DNA of 64,000 nt. Origin: Tetrahymena elliotti 4EA (taxonomy: Eukaryota; Ciliophora; Oligohymenophorea; Hymenostomatida; Tetrahymenidae). Below the pieces are notes generated by a model. It was not told where the DNA came from. It did no database searches and saw only the letters and a program-made list of their open reading frames with translations. The stretch covers positions 62,001 to 126,000 of the forward strand of contig JH720314.1 of NCBI GenBank assembly GCA_000231825.2, read 5' to 3'. Position numbers and translations under genes: made by a program. Positions 13,663 through 24,877 of the stretch are shown here, one piece after another (position 1 is the first letter of the stretch; each line of letters opens with the position of its first letter).

Positions 13663-16643
13663 TCATGACTCATGGGACTTTATTTCATCTGAGTCCTAAG
13701 AGCTAGAATTGGATGATGAATAGTTTAGACTACTGTTTAAGTTTTTTCCTTTTATTGGCTAATTACTTTAAATAAATAAGTTTTATTGGTTAGCTTTGAA
13801 AATATTTTGATTAGAGTTAGAAGTATACTCCTCTTTTAGTTCTTTAATTTGATTAATGTCAAATTTTTATTCTGCATCTTTATTTAAAATACTTTCTACA
13901 AGTAATATTGAGGTCTTTTATCTTGACTAGTCAAATACAGTAAAATTATTCACGTTTATGCTATTATTAATACTGCCATTTTAGTTAGTATCGTTCAAAG
14001 GATTTAGAATAAATTAACTATTTAATTGATCAGAAAATCTAGATTTACTCTAAATAATGTGTTTAATAGGCGGACTTATTAATTATGGGGGACTTAAAGA
14101 AGATATGGATGATCTTGGTATTCCTGTAAAAGTTCCACATGAAAATCCACCACTTGCTCTATATTTTTTATAGCTTTACAAAAATTTCTTTTCATTCAGT
14201 TTTTCTTCTCTGATCTTGAACATTGATGGGTTTTATATCTCATAACCTCCAAAAGGACTAATTCTTAATTATCTAAGTGGATCTATTAATTTAGTTAGAG
14301 GGAGATTAGATTCACAGATTTGGCGTTTTTTTATTATTTTAAATATCTAAGCTAATTATATATTTAAAAGCAGTAAAAAGCAAAGGACAATCTGTGTTGT
14401 TTCTATGCATTAAAAGGTTTTTACAGATTTTGATGATGACTCATTATTGGTATTGTTGGAAAATTTAATTCCATCAATGTTAATTAAATTACCAAGTTTT
14501 AAAATGAGGATAACTAATAAGATAATACTATTAATTATATTAAAAATATTATCTGAATTTTCCTTGTAAGGTCTTAAGTATGAAAGTAAGATCAAATAAA
14601 CTGACTCTACAAAAAATATGCTAAAAAGCTAAGCAAAATAAATACTTTGGAATGATACTACTAGTGTAGGTATTATAATAGCATCTTTGAAAAAAAGAGT
14701 TAAGTTGTAATTTTTCTAGAACCAAGTTGCGCTGTAACATTGGGTTTAAAGGAAACTTTAATTTACATCTTATATTGATAAAGTTTCAGAGAAATCCAAA
14801 ATTATTATTAAATTATTATTTTCTTTGTATAAAAATATAAAAATTCCAATTCCTAATAAAGTATTTAAAATTGATAATATTATTTTTAACACAATATAAT
14901 TTTCTTTTTCTAAACTTTCAGAACTAGAAAAAAGATAAACTATTTGTAACATTATTCCTAATTAAACGATTTGTGTAGATATTATCAAAAGCTATACCAT
15001 TAATCCACAAAAATATTTTTTATACAACTAGATGATCTTATCATAATTATATTTTTTCAACAATTATTTTATTATTTCATAAATTAAAGATAGGTAAATA
15101 ATAAATAGCAAAGCCCCAGAAGAGGCTAGTATTACATCACCTTCGGCATCATTATCGTTGAAGGAGTAATTAATCTGTGATTAGTTTAGTTATGATTAGA
15201 AAAAAATGTTAATCCAACTCGTGGATTTTAACATCTTGAATAGATTTACATCTATTAATAAAATAAATTAATCAAAATTTTGTATAAAAGCATTTAAACA
15301 AATGTAAGTAAATAAAAAAAATTGTGGTAATTTAATTAAAAAGTAAAAATTTTACGTTTAAATGTTGTAAACAATCCTGATGTCTTTATATTTGTAGATG
15401 AAATAGATATCAGATTTAGAAAAAAAAATTTCAATAAAGCAAATGAGGTATTGAGAAAAATCAAATTTTTGGCTTTCTACAGCTATAAGATAAAACTCAT
15501 TATCAATGAAGAGCATAATATAAAACATGCTAAGCCTATGGTTGAAATTTTAACAGAATCGCTGTAACTTACTAGTTCAATTTCAGTTACGCATTTGCCG
15601 TCATAAATATAATATTATTGCATGCATAATTAGCATGAATCTGAATTATCGCATGCTAAGCAATTAGGATTCTAAGTTTTGCATGTATTTTGTAATGTAA
15701 GCAATCGTTCATCATTGGATTTCTTATTGTTAAAATTTCCATAGGTTTAATTTGATTAATTGTACTATGAGTTTTCTAAAACAACCTAGGTATGGTCGAC
15801 TTGAAGTAATTAATATTATTAAATTTAAGTTTTATAGATTTAAGTCTCTAACGTGTCAGATATTTTATTTATTTCATGTTATTGATTGATTTTTAAAAAT
15901 ATTATACAATCTACAAAAACTAATTATTAACCATCAAAAATGCAATTTATTTAGTATTTTTATTTAATTTCAAAAAAAAGTTTTGTGGCAGATGTCTTTG
16001 GAATTATATAATCAAAGTTATTTATTTTATTATTACTATTCTTTTTTAACATAATAGATTACATTTATTTCATGAATCCTTCAATATAAATAGTTGATTA
16101 GATATCCAAACTGTCTTCTAATTTAAAAAAAGAATTTAATATTTCAAAAAAGAAAAATTTTTTACCTTTGAGCTTTAATGGTTTATTTTATTTTTAATCA
16201 TTTCTATTCTTTATCTCAATGTCTGTTAAAGAAGTTACGTTTACAAATTAATTAAAATCATTTGAATTTATTTTTATGTCGAGATAAGAGAAAATAGTAT
16301 TTAATTCCTCTTCAATACTTTAATCATATGCTAAGAGGAGATTTTATGTATTTTATGGCTGCTTTTCATATGATATAATTTAGCAAGATACCAGTGTCTA
16401 ATTAAATAAATTCTATTCATACTAGCAGGTATATTCCAAAGATCTAAAAGGAAATCTTAAAATTTATTCTTTTCCTTTCAAATTCAAAGAAAGTGCATAA
16501 ATATCTTTTATTTTTAAATAAATAGTGGTTTTAAATAAATATGGATGGAAGAGTTATTTACTTTAGATTGATAAAGAAAGAGAGAGAAGTAAGAGTATTA
16601 AAAAATAATCTCGAAAGAAGCATTGCCGAAAGAAAATAAACAT
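13663..16643 (-). CDS. Large ectodomain membrane protein with Cys cluster and several membrane segments
   Basis: A 958-residue protein of a kind common in ciliates; exact function unknown. It starts with a signal peptide (MFIFFRQCFF followed by LILLLLSLSLS). A long ectodomain of about 340 residues comes next. It ends in a short Cys-rich motif (CLACDNSDSCQLC) like one furin/EGF-type ciliate repeat. A membrane segment (ISTIGLACFILCSSLIMSFI) follows, then about six further hydrophobic segments, and a cytosolic Ser/Asn-rich tail of about 250 residues. Intron 15252-15355 joins C|AT in frame. Without it the membrane half would look like a separate gene. The topology suits a receptor or channel-like surface protein, but no known receptor domain is visible. 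It lies between two aminopeptidase genes on the opposite strand. An alternative is two genes, but the exact in-frame splice argues against it. Confidence 0.8.
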
Positions 16644-16809
16644 TTCAATTTTGTTGATTATTTTTTATTTTATTATTTAATTTTTTTGAAAAAAAGTGTT
16701 TATTAAAAAATTTAGTTTGACTTAATTGATTATTTCTAATTAAAATTAATTAAAACCTTCTAAATTTTATTCATAAGTAAGATTGGTGATGCTAAATAAA
16801 TTTATTCAA

Positions 16810-17558
16810 ATGAGTAAAAATTATTCTTAGCGAGTGGAAAATTGCTTAATAAATTAATTCTTCTTACTATTACTTTATTTATCTTGTGTTAGTGCCAGGG
16901 TAAAAATATTTGTAAATAAAAAATTTAATCTCAAAATATTTAACTCTTCAAAAATTTTCATCTAGATATCTCATTTGAAAAGAATGTAAGAAAGTAAATT
17001 AACTATGACCTAATAAATTCTTCTACTTTCACTATGATTACACTTTACTTTTTAAAAAATACCAATAGTTAAGCTAGATATCATTCCATAAAAATTTCAA
17101 TTTAATATTTGATTTCATTACATGTTATTTGAATAAAAAAGATTTTAAAAAATTTAATGAATAAATAAATTTTTTGCTGATTTTTCTATCTTGTCTTCCA
17201 AATAAATAGAAATTTATGTACTTGATAAAAAGATGATCAATAATTACAAACTTCTTGAATATCTCTTTTAACCATTCCCTTTTTTGAGTTACTACTTTCC
17301 AAATCTTTTTATCTTTATCTTATGATTAATGGGAATAAGATTAAAATGATACCAAAACTATTGATGGTAATTATTTTAAAGCTTTTAATTTGGATTTTTT
17401 TTCCAATTTTGATTGTTTTTTATAAACTATATTACTCCCCACTGCATCAATATTTTATGAGCTTAGATTTTTTTAAATTATTTATACATTAAATAAAAGA
17501 AATTTTAAATTTGTTGTTTACATTGACTATTTTAATTGCCATCAAGTAATTTTATGAC
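16810..17558 (+). CDS. Possible secreted-protein gene or pseudogene, model unresolved
   Basis: Three neighbouring stretches look coding but lie in three frames. The first, near 16840-17125, has signal-peptide-like sequence in two frames: one opens with ATG at 16810 and contains NQFFLLLLYLSCVSA; the other has LLTITLFILCQCQGKNIC and continues into NFHLDISFEKN. The second, near 17170-17290, includes EIYVLDKKMINNYKLLEYL. The third, about 17340-17558, includes NDTKTIDGNYFKAFNLDFF and ends in TGA. Introns such as 17063-17208 and 17286-17339 would join the last three pieces in frame. I could not connect them cleanly to an ATG, so either an intron was missed or the gene is decayed. FHLDI resembles the start of the mature part of aminopeptidase copies A and B, but the match is too short to call. 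Confidence 0.35.
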
Positions 17559-18768
17559 ATATTATATTAATAGTATAATTACTCAAAATTTTCCATATTT
17601 TTTTGAAAAATATTATTTTATTTTATGAAAATAAAATTTTAATCTACATATTTCTCAAACATTTTTAAGTTAATATTAAAATAACTCATTTTAAAAATTT
17701 AAGATAGGTTTATGTTTTGATTAATTTATAAAATTGTTTATGAAAGTTTAAGTTGTATTTAAAATAAATTTTTATTAGTGTAATTAGTTCTTAATTACAC
17801 AATAATCCATTTAAAATATTAATGGAAATCACCTGTAAACATGAAATTTGGATAAAATACTAAATTCTCAGATTTAAATACCACGAGTTAATTACATATA
17901 AAAATAAAGAAATCTAATAATTTTTTTTATTCATAACTTTTAACTGTAAGTACTGTCTGATACTTTCTTTTTTATTTAAAAGATTAAGATTATGATTTTT
18001 ATAAGTTATTTAAAAAATTAGATTTTACTAAATTATTTCTAGATGAAATAAAAAAAATTTGAAAGTAGTTCATTTACTTTCTTATTATAAAAGATTTAAT
18101 TGCTAAATCTTTTTTTATTTCATTTAAATTATTATTAAAAATGCATTATCTTAAATGATTTATTTGTCGAGTTAATTTTCTATTTTAGATTTCAATTTCA
18201 ATAGACGTAATTTGTATTGATAGATAATATTATTAAAAACATATTTATCAAATACTTTAATCACAAAAATATCTCTAATCATTTTTAATATTTATTAGAC
18301 CGAATAATAACAAATAAACTAATAAAAAAAATATTTTTAAAAAAAGATCTTCAAAGAAAGTAAATAATATAAAAATTTAATTCTTTAATTACTGTTTAAA
18401 AATAAAATAGTAAAAATGAAAAATTATTCAGTCTTTAGAATAAAATAAAAATCTTTAATTTTTCAATTTACAAAAACTCAAAATAGTTAATTATTTAATA
18501 GAAAAAAATAAATTAAAAAATTTAATCAAAATAGATTTTAATGGAAAATTGTTCTAAAAATAATTTCAGATTCAATTTATTTTTAATGTCTGAAAATATT
18601 TACCAACGTTTGATAGTGAAAATACTATATTTTCTTCTATAAAAATAAAAAGATTAGATAACTTTTAGTAAAAGAATTAATGATAGCACAAATTAAAATC
18701 TATCTACTTTAGAAATTTTTACATGTAAAAAATTCTATCTAAACTTATTAGATTTTTGATAAAATCAA
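17559..18768. other. Intergenic, no gene seen
   Basis: A 1.2 kb very AT-rich stretch upstream of aminopeptidase copy B, expected to hold its promoter. It has many short A or T runs, no supported reading frame and no clear repeat. Confidence 0.55.
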
Positions 18769-20959
18769 ATGAATATTAACTACAAAGTTCTTTTACTACT
18801 TCTAGCAGGTCTATCTACTAGTTTTGTAATTATTAGCAGCATAAGACATTAAGAATATGATGATTCTTTAGGTGTTAGAGTTCCTTATGTTGATGAAACA
18901 AGCTACTCCAACTTGCTTGAAATAAAAACTACTCATTTCCATTTAGATATCTAACTTGATTTTTCATTAAATTAAATTAATGGAACATAAACTCTTTTCA
19001 TGACAGCAACTAGAAGCGGTGCTACTCATCTTGATTTAGACATAGATGCAATAGATGTAAAAAAGGTTAGAGAAATAACCCAAGGAGATCTTAAATTTGT
19101 TATCAATTATCCTAAGGATGTTGTTACAGGAGAATAATTGTCAATTAGTCTAAGAGAACCTTTAATTGAAGGGAAATAATATATTTTCTATATTGACTAT
19201 TCAGTATAAAATTCTTCAGCATCATCATGGTTGACTCCTGAACAAACTGCATCCAAATCTTTACCGTATTAACATAAATTAAATAAAATATATCCTAAAC
19301 TAAAAAATGATATAAATTTTCTTCTTTTACTTACAATTTACATAAATTACTCATTTCAATAGAAAGAAGTTAAGAAAAATATAGCTATTTCAATAGATCT
19401 ATTTTTATGTTTTTTTGATTCTGATTAATTTTAAATACTTAAAATATTATAGATACTTGTTTACTTAGTGTGAATCAACATATTGCAGAAGTTTAGCACC
19501 ATTTTAAGATTCCCCTTATATTAAATCAACTTATACTGCTAATGTTACTGTTTAAGATCCTATTAATATCTTTTTGAGTGCTAATTTGACTTCCAAAACT
19601 CCTCATCCAACTCTCTCAAATTATTCTATTTACTCATTTAAAATGGACATTCCTATACCTTCCTATCTTTTTACAATAGTAGCAGGTAATGTAGTTCTTT
19701 AAAAAATAGGTGAAAGAACTGGTGTAATTAGCGAACCTACTCATATTTAGGCTTATGCTAATGAATTAAGTGACTTAGAATTATATCTCCAAACTTTAGA
19801 AAATTATACCATTCCTTATACTTGGGGTGATTATCATATTGTCATATTACCTCCTAGTTTCCCATTCGGTGGTATGGAAAACCCACTTGTTACTTTTGCT
19901 TCTCCTTCTATTATTGTTGGTGATAAAAGTGGTGTTTCAGTTGCTATCCACGAAATAGCTCACAGTTGGTTTGGTAATTTGGTTACATTGTTAAACTGGA
20001 GAAATGTTTGGATTAATGAAGGCTTAACAGTTTACCTTGAACGTCAAGCAAATTTAATCTTAGAAGGACAAGATAGCTATCTAATCAATTCTTATGTAGG
20101 AAATAATACCTTAATGGATGACTTAAATGGATATGGTCTCGACAGTAACTACACTTCTTTGCATCCATTTGTTAAAGGAACAAACCCAGATGATTCTTTT
20201 TCTAATGTACCATATGAAAAGGGATTTTAATTTGTAGCTTACTTAGAATCTCTTGTTGGAAAGTAATTCTTACAAGGCTTCTTACGTTCTTATTTGGAGA
20301 AATTTAAATTCGAAAGTATTGACCATATAACATTCCGTAAGCATTTTACTGAGTATTTGATCCTTAACAATCCTAGAAAAGCTTCTAAGATTTTAAGCAA
20401 AATTGATTGGAATACTTGGATTAATGGAGTAGGTTTACCTCCTGTCATTCTTAATTTCACTACTCCTATTGTACCTGAAACTTAAGAGCTAGCTTAGAAT
20501 TATATCAGGTAAGATTTTATTTTAGTATTGGATGTTATTTTATAATTAATTTTAATAAATTTTAGCTTAAACGGAGCTGCTTCTCCTAGTAATTTTGAAT
20601 TCTTCAATACACTTTCTTTGAATGCAAAGACTATCTTTTTGTAATACCTTTTCGATAACTTGAGCTCCTTGAATGTTGCTATTATTTAAAGAATTGATTA
20701 AGATTACTAACTCTCTAATAGCACTAATATGGAGCTTTAATGGAGATGGTATAGAGTAACAATCAAGGTTGGATACAATTCTAACATAGAATAAATCCAC
20801 CAATTCCTTGGAAGTATTGGAAGACTAAAAATGATCTAGCCAGTTTACTAAGCTTTAGTCGAATCAAACTAAAAGGCTCTTGCTTAATAATATTTCAGTG
20901 AATATCAAAATTTTTATCACCCAATTGCAGTCATAGCAATCAAAAAAATTGTATAATGA
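18769..20959 (+). CDS. Secreted leukotriene-A4-hydrolase-like aminopeptidase (M1), copy B
   Basis: Second M1/LTA4H-type zinc aminopeptidase, 648 residues, clearly paralogous to copy A about 6 kb upstream. It keeps GGMENP, HEIAHSW (H332, E333, H336), E355, PYEKGF, the DWNTWINGVGLPP block seen in LTA4H, and GRLK near the C-terminus for the substrate carboxylate. The N-terminus MNINYKVLLLLLAGLSTSFV is a signal peptide, so it should enter the secretory route. Introns 19266-19452 and 20509-20565 fall at the same codons as in copy A (inside LP|YLF and after NYI). This supports tandem duplication of an already interrupted gene. The tetrapeptide after the zinc motif differs (FGNL here, TGNQ in copy A), which may shift specificity. 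Activity on peptides is likely; activity on lipids is untested. Confidence 0.95.
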
Positions 20960-22202
20960 AAAATAAACTTTAAAAATTAAGAAATATTTTATTTACAATT
21001 AACTGAAATAAAAAATTCATTTAATAAATTGAAACATTAAAAAAAATTATTTTAAAAATATTATTTGTTTTAGTCTTGTAAAATCTTACTTTATGAATAA
21101 AAAAAAAAATTAGCTTTTTATTTCCTCTTGATAAAAAACTTTTTTTTTAGTCAATTTTATCGAAAATAATTGTAAGAAAGCTCTTAGGATTTTTTTATTT
21201 ATTTTATTTTAATTCTTATTTTCCAGTTTATTATCTTTTTAAATTTAAAAACTTTTTTATCATATTTTTTAAAAACTATTATTTGTATTTACTTTAAAGA
21301 TAGAACTAAGCAACATAATTTTTAGATGAGGTAAAAATTAATCCTCCAAATAATTGTTTAAATTTATGTTTTCAAATAGATTGCTTTTTTTTATTAAAAG
21401 ATAAAAAAAGGTGAATCGTATTTGATTTATTTTTTACTCACTAATTTTCCAAATTTACTTTTAATACTTATTATTGTTAAAATCTAAAAGAAATATTTTG
21501 AAATTAATGAGCAATTTAATAGCTAAAATTAATAATTATATGGTTTCATAATATTTAAATTTTATGATATCTTTCTTCTACAAAAATAGATTAGTATTAC
21601 ATTAGTATGGACAATCTGAATAAAATAAATTAAATTTAGTCTTAAGTTAAGCATTTTAAAGACCTTTAAAAGGTATATCTAGTTTACTTTTAATGGAATA
21701 AAATAAGAATTATTTGATAAGATATATTTAAAAAGCCATCTTGATTCCAATTGCGAACAGAAATATTAGAAATTCTGATTTCTTATATTATCCATTAATA
21801 TACTTTTTAATCAGAATAAATATCAATTAAGTACTTTTTTAGTATTTACCAAAAAAAATGGTCCTTCTTAAAGTGTTGTTCATTGTTTTCAGTGTTAAAA
21901 TAAATATTCTACCATAAAAATTATTGATAACAATATGTAATTTGAAATTTACAAAGCATCCTCAAAGGAATTCATAGATAGATTCATAAAATAATCATAT
22001 TTGAAAATAATTAAGGATACTTTACTTTATAAAAGAAAAATTTTACAGAGATAAAATCAGATTAGACGAACCTTATCAGAATTAATTAACCATTAAGTAA
22101 GAATTTGCATATCCCAATTTAATTAAATAGGTGGTTTTAAAAAGTTGTATAAATTAATTCAAAATAACAAAATTAATAAACAATCAATTTTGAAATTAAA
22201 CG
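20960..22202. other. Intergenic, no gene seen
   Basis: A 1.2 kb AT-rich spacer between copy B and the small secreted Cys-rich gene, both on the plus strand. It should contain the promoter of the latter. No coding frame is supported. Confidence 0.55.
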
Positions 22203-22769
22203 ATGGTAACTAAAGTTTTTGCAACTTCTTTGATTTCTTTACTTTTGCTTACAGGAGCTATCTATTATTTTAGTTCTAATAAAAATTTGATGCTCTCAGA
22301 CTTCCATGGAAACTTGACTCCAACTGAGCACATGCTTTGTAAAGCCGAACAATTTTAATAGAATGACTACAAGAACTGTATTAACGCTTTCCGTGATGTT
22401 TAATGCTAACATGACTACTTCAATTTCCTTTATCAATACAGATAAAACGAAACTAAATTCTACTAAATCTATGAGGCCTAACCAGAAGATGTCAAATATG
22501 TTGTTTAGGGATGGAATAAATCTTGCAATACTTTTGAACATTACAAAAGATGTGGCGATGCTGAATACCTATTTACCCATTGTGTTTTTTCTGGAGAAGT
22601 CTCTGAATGCTCTATTTAAAACAAAGAATACATTAAAGCTGCTTTTGAATGCTCAAATGTTCCAGATGGCATTCCTATTTGGGATACAGACCTCTATTCT
22701 GCTAAATGCATGAGTGGTATTGTCAATTTAGCTAAGGGTTCTTTAGCTGAAGCTTTAGCCTGCAAATGA
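22203..22769 (+). CDS. Small secreted Cys-rich protein, unknown function
   Basis: An intronless 188-residue protein that I do not recognise. It begins MVTKVFATSLISLLLLTGAI, a signal peptide, followed by an ordered, mixed-composition domain with about eleven Cys, including NC and SCN contexts spaced along the chain. Such a pattern suggests several disulphides in a secreted or granule protein. The reading frame uses TAA and TAG as Gln and ends at TGA 22767-22769. The TAA/TAG/TGA-free opposite-frame fragments in the same interval are shadows. It sits 1.2 kb after a secreted aminopeptidase, so a shared secretory setting is possible but not shown. No catalytic motif was seen. Confidence 0.8.
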
Positions 22770-23386
22770 GAAATCATAATAAAAGAATTTGATAGAATAA
22801 AATTAATTCTTATCAATAAAAATTGCAAGAATAAAATGAGAAAAAAATTTTTATTATATAAAAAAAGTATAAATTCAACATTACTTGTAATCTTTAAATA
22901 TAAATTTATATTAAAATTAACATGAATATTGATTGCTAAGTGTCTTTTAACTATTTACCATAAAATATTATAGATATTTTATTTAATTCAATAAATTTTA
23001 TTTATTTTTAAACATTTAAATACAAAAAGTGTATAAGTAGAGGGGATTAATTAAAAAGTGTCCTTATTTATTTAGTTACAATAAATAAATTTATTTTATT
23101 TTTCACTATCTTATATTTTATACAAATTAAGTAAAAGATTAATCATTTAAATTATTTACAAGAGATGTATAATGATTGATTTAAAACTTAGATATATTTA
23201 TATTTTAATAAATTTTGATTAAGTTTATTATTTTCTCTATTATTTTAATAAATTTTCTATTTAATTATCAACGCCATTGTAAATCTTTCTTCTTTCTATT
23301 TCAACAGTAACTGATGAAATTTTCTATGAAAAAATATTGGATGTAATGAATGAATGCAAATAATTGATAAAAATGATAATTATTTA
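22770..23386. other. Intergenic between convergent genes, no gene seen
   Basis: A 0.6 kb AT-rich spacer between the 3' ends of the two small putative secreted-protein genes. Nothing supported was found. Confidence 0.55.
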
Positions 23387-23668
23387 TCATTAGAGCATAT
23401 AGTTAATATTTTTATAAAAGATCTTTATAAAAGAATATGCAGATTCTAATTTTCCTAAAACCATAATAAAAAGTGTTTGAAAAAAATTAATACAGATTTC
23501 AATAAAACTATAATTTTATCTTTAGTTTCTTAACTTTTTACTCTATTTTCCATCTGTAAGTCCTTTATTACCCCAATTAGCACCATCTGTATTACAGGAA
23601 GCATTTACCAATAGTATTTCATTAGAAAAAATAGCTAATATGAGAAAAAGGATATGAAAATATTCCAT
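23387..23668 (-). CDS. Possible tiny secreted peptide precursor
   Basis: A candidate two-exon gene for 64 residues. The first exon encodes MEYFHILFLILAIFSNEILL, a good signal peptide, followed by VNASCNTDGANWGNKGLTDGK. Intron 23455-23541 joins A|GA in frame to a short second exon ending YKNINYMLQ and TGA. The mature peptide would be about 40 residues with one Cys. It could be a small secreted factor, the first exons of a longer gene whose later introns I missed, or a chance frame. No family is recognised. Evidence is the signal peptide plus one exact splice, so treat it as tentative. Confidence 0.4.
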
Positions 23669-24877
23669 GCTATGAAAGGCTAGAAGAATAAATTACAAGT
23701 AAACTTATCAAGAAGCTACCATAATTTAATCTTATCATAAATATCAAATATACTTTGAGGTTTTTACTTACTTTTGACTTCCTGTATTTAGTTAATAGCT
23801 TAAATCAAGCAAGTTGATAATAATTGGAGCATGATTATAAAAAAATAAGGCAATTCTTTTTTTTTAATATTTAAATCATTAGATAATAAAACAATTTTAA
23901 AAATTAATTAATTCGAGTTACTATAATTTGAAAGTGAAGTAGAGGTAAAATATTAATTTAAATTCTTCTAATTTTTTTTGAAATTTTTTTTGTTTTAAAA
24001 AATCATCAAAATTTAAAATAAAAAAATATTTAATAACATATTTAAATTTTCTCAAGCCTTTGAATTTAAAATAAAAGATAATAAAAATATCTTTTAAGTT
24101 AAATTTAAAATAATTCAATAATTGTGAATCATGATTTATATTTTAAATTGATTTTTAAATAAAATGTATTATATTTTAAAAATAATTTTAAAAATCTAAT
24201 TGATTTGTTTCTACTTTTGAATCGAATTTAGTATCAATTATTATTTAAAGTTATTTTTATATTTGCTATTTTAGGGATTTCAAAAAATTACATTCGAATG
24301 AATACCTTTTTAATAAAAAAAAATTAATTTTTAGAAATCAAATAATTAAAAAAATATTTTTGAATAAAAAGAGTACAATTTTTTATTTTTTTGATTTTAC
24401 TACTTATGCAAGTGGATAAGATAAATAATATATTTGAGTGAGTTTAGAATAAGAAATTGGGTACTTATTTGTAATTAGAGTTCAAAAAATACAAAAAAAG
24501 CTCTTCATCAAATACTTTAAATTAAGTTATCAAAATATCTTCTAAAATTTAGAAATTATTTTTACCAAATAACTACCTCAATTTATTAGTGATTATTTTT
24601 CATCATTATTTACTGTTCACATTTAATTTATAATATGCCAGCTTATAGTTTTTTTTATGGTTAATATTTGTAAAATTAAATTAAATTATATCAATATCAT
24701 TTGATTTACCAGCTTAATTTTTATTAGAGTTATTAAATTTACCTAATTTTATGATTATTTGTTTACATTCTTCTCATCATAATTAAGGATTTCTTTAGAA
24801 AAATAAATTAGGATTATTAAATTTGAAAGCAATAAGCTAAATAAATACAAATTGAGAATTTATAAAGTTCTTAACAG
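23669..24877. other. Intergenic between divergent genes, no gene seen
   Basis: A 1.2 kb AT-rich spacer upstream of the cyclic-nucleotide-binding gene. A minus-strand open stretch at 23921-24118 is only Phe/Lys/Leu and follows base composition, so it was not called. Confidence 0.55.

Noticed and set aside
22296..22713. Frames overlapping the secreted Cys-rich gene on both strands
   Set aside because: They are shadows. The real frame has a signal peptide, Cys pattern and TAA/TAG as Gln.
23921..24118. Minus-strand open frame of 65 codons
   Set aside because: It is almost only Phe, Lys, Leu, Ile and Tyr, as AT-rich noncoding DNA gives by chance. There is no domain or signal peptide.
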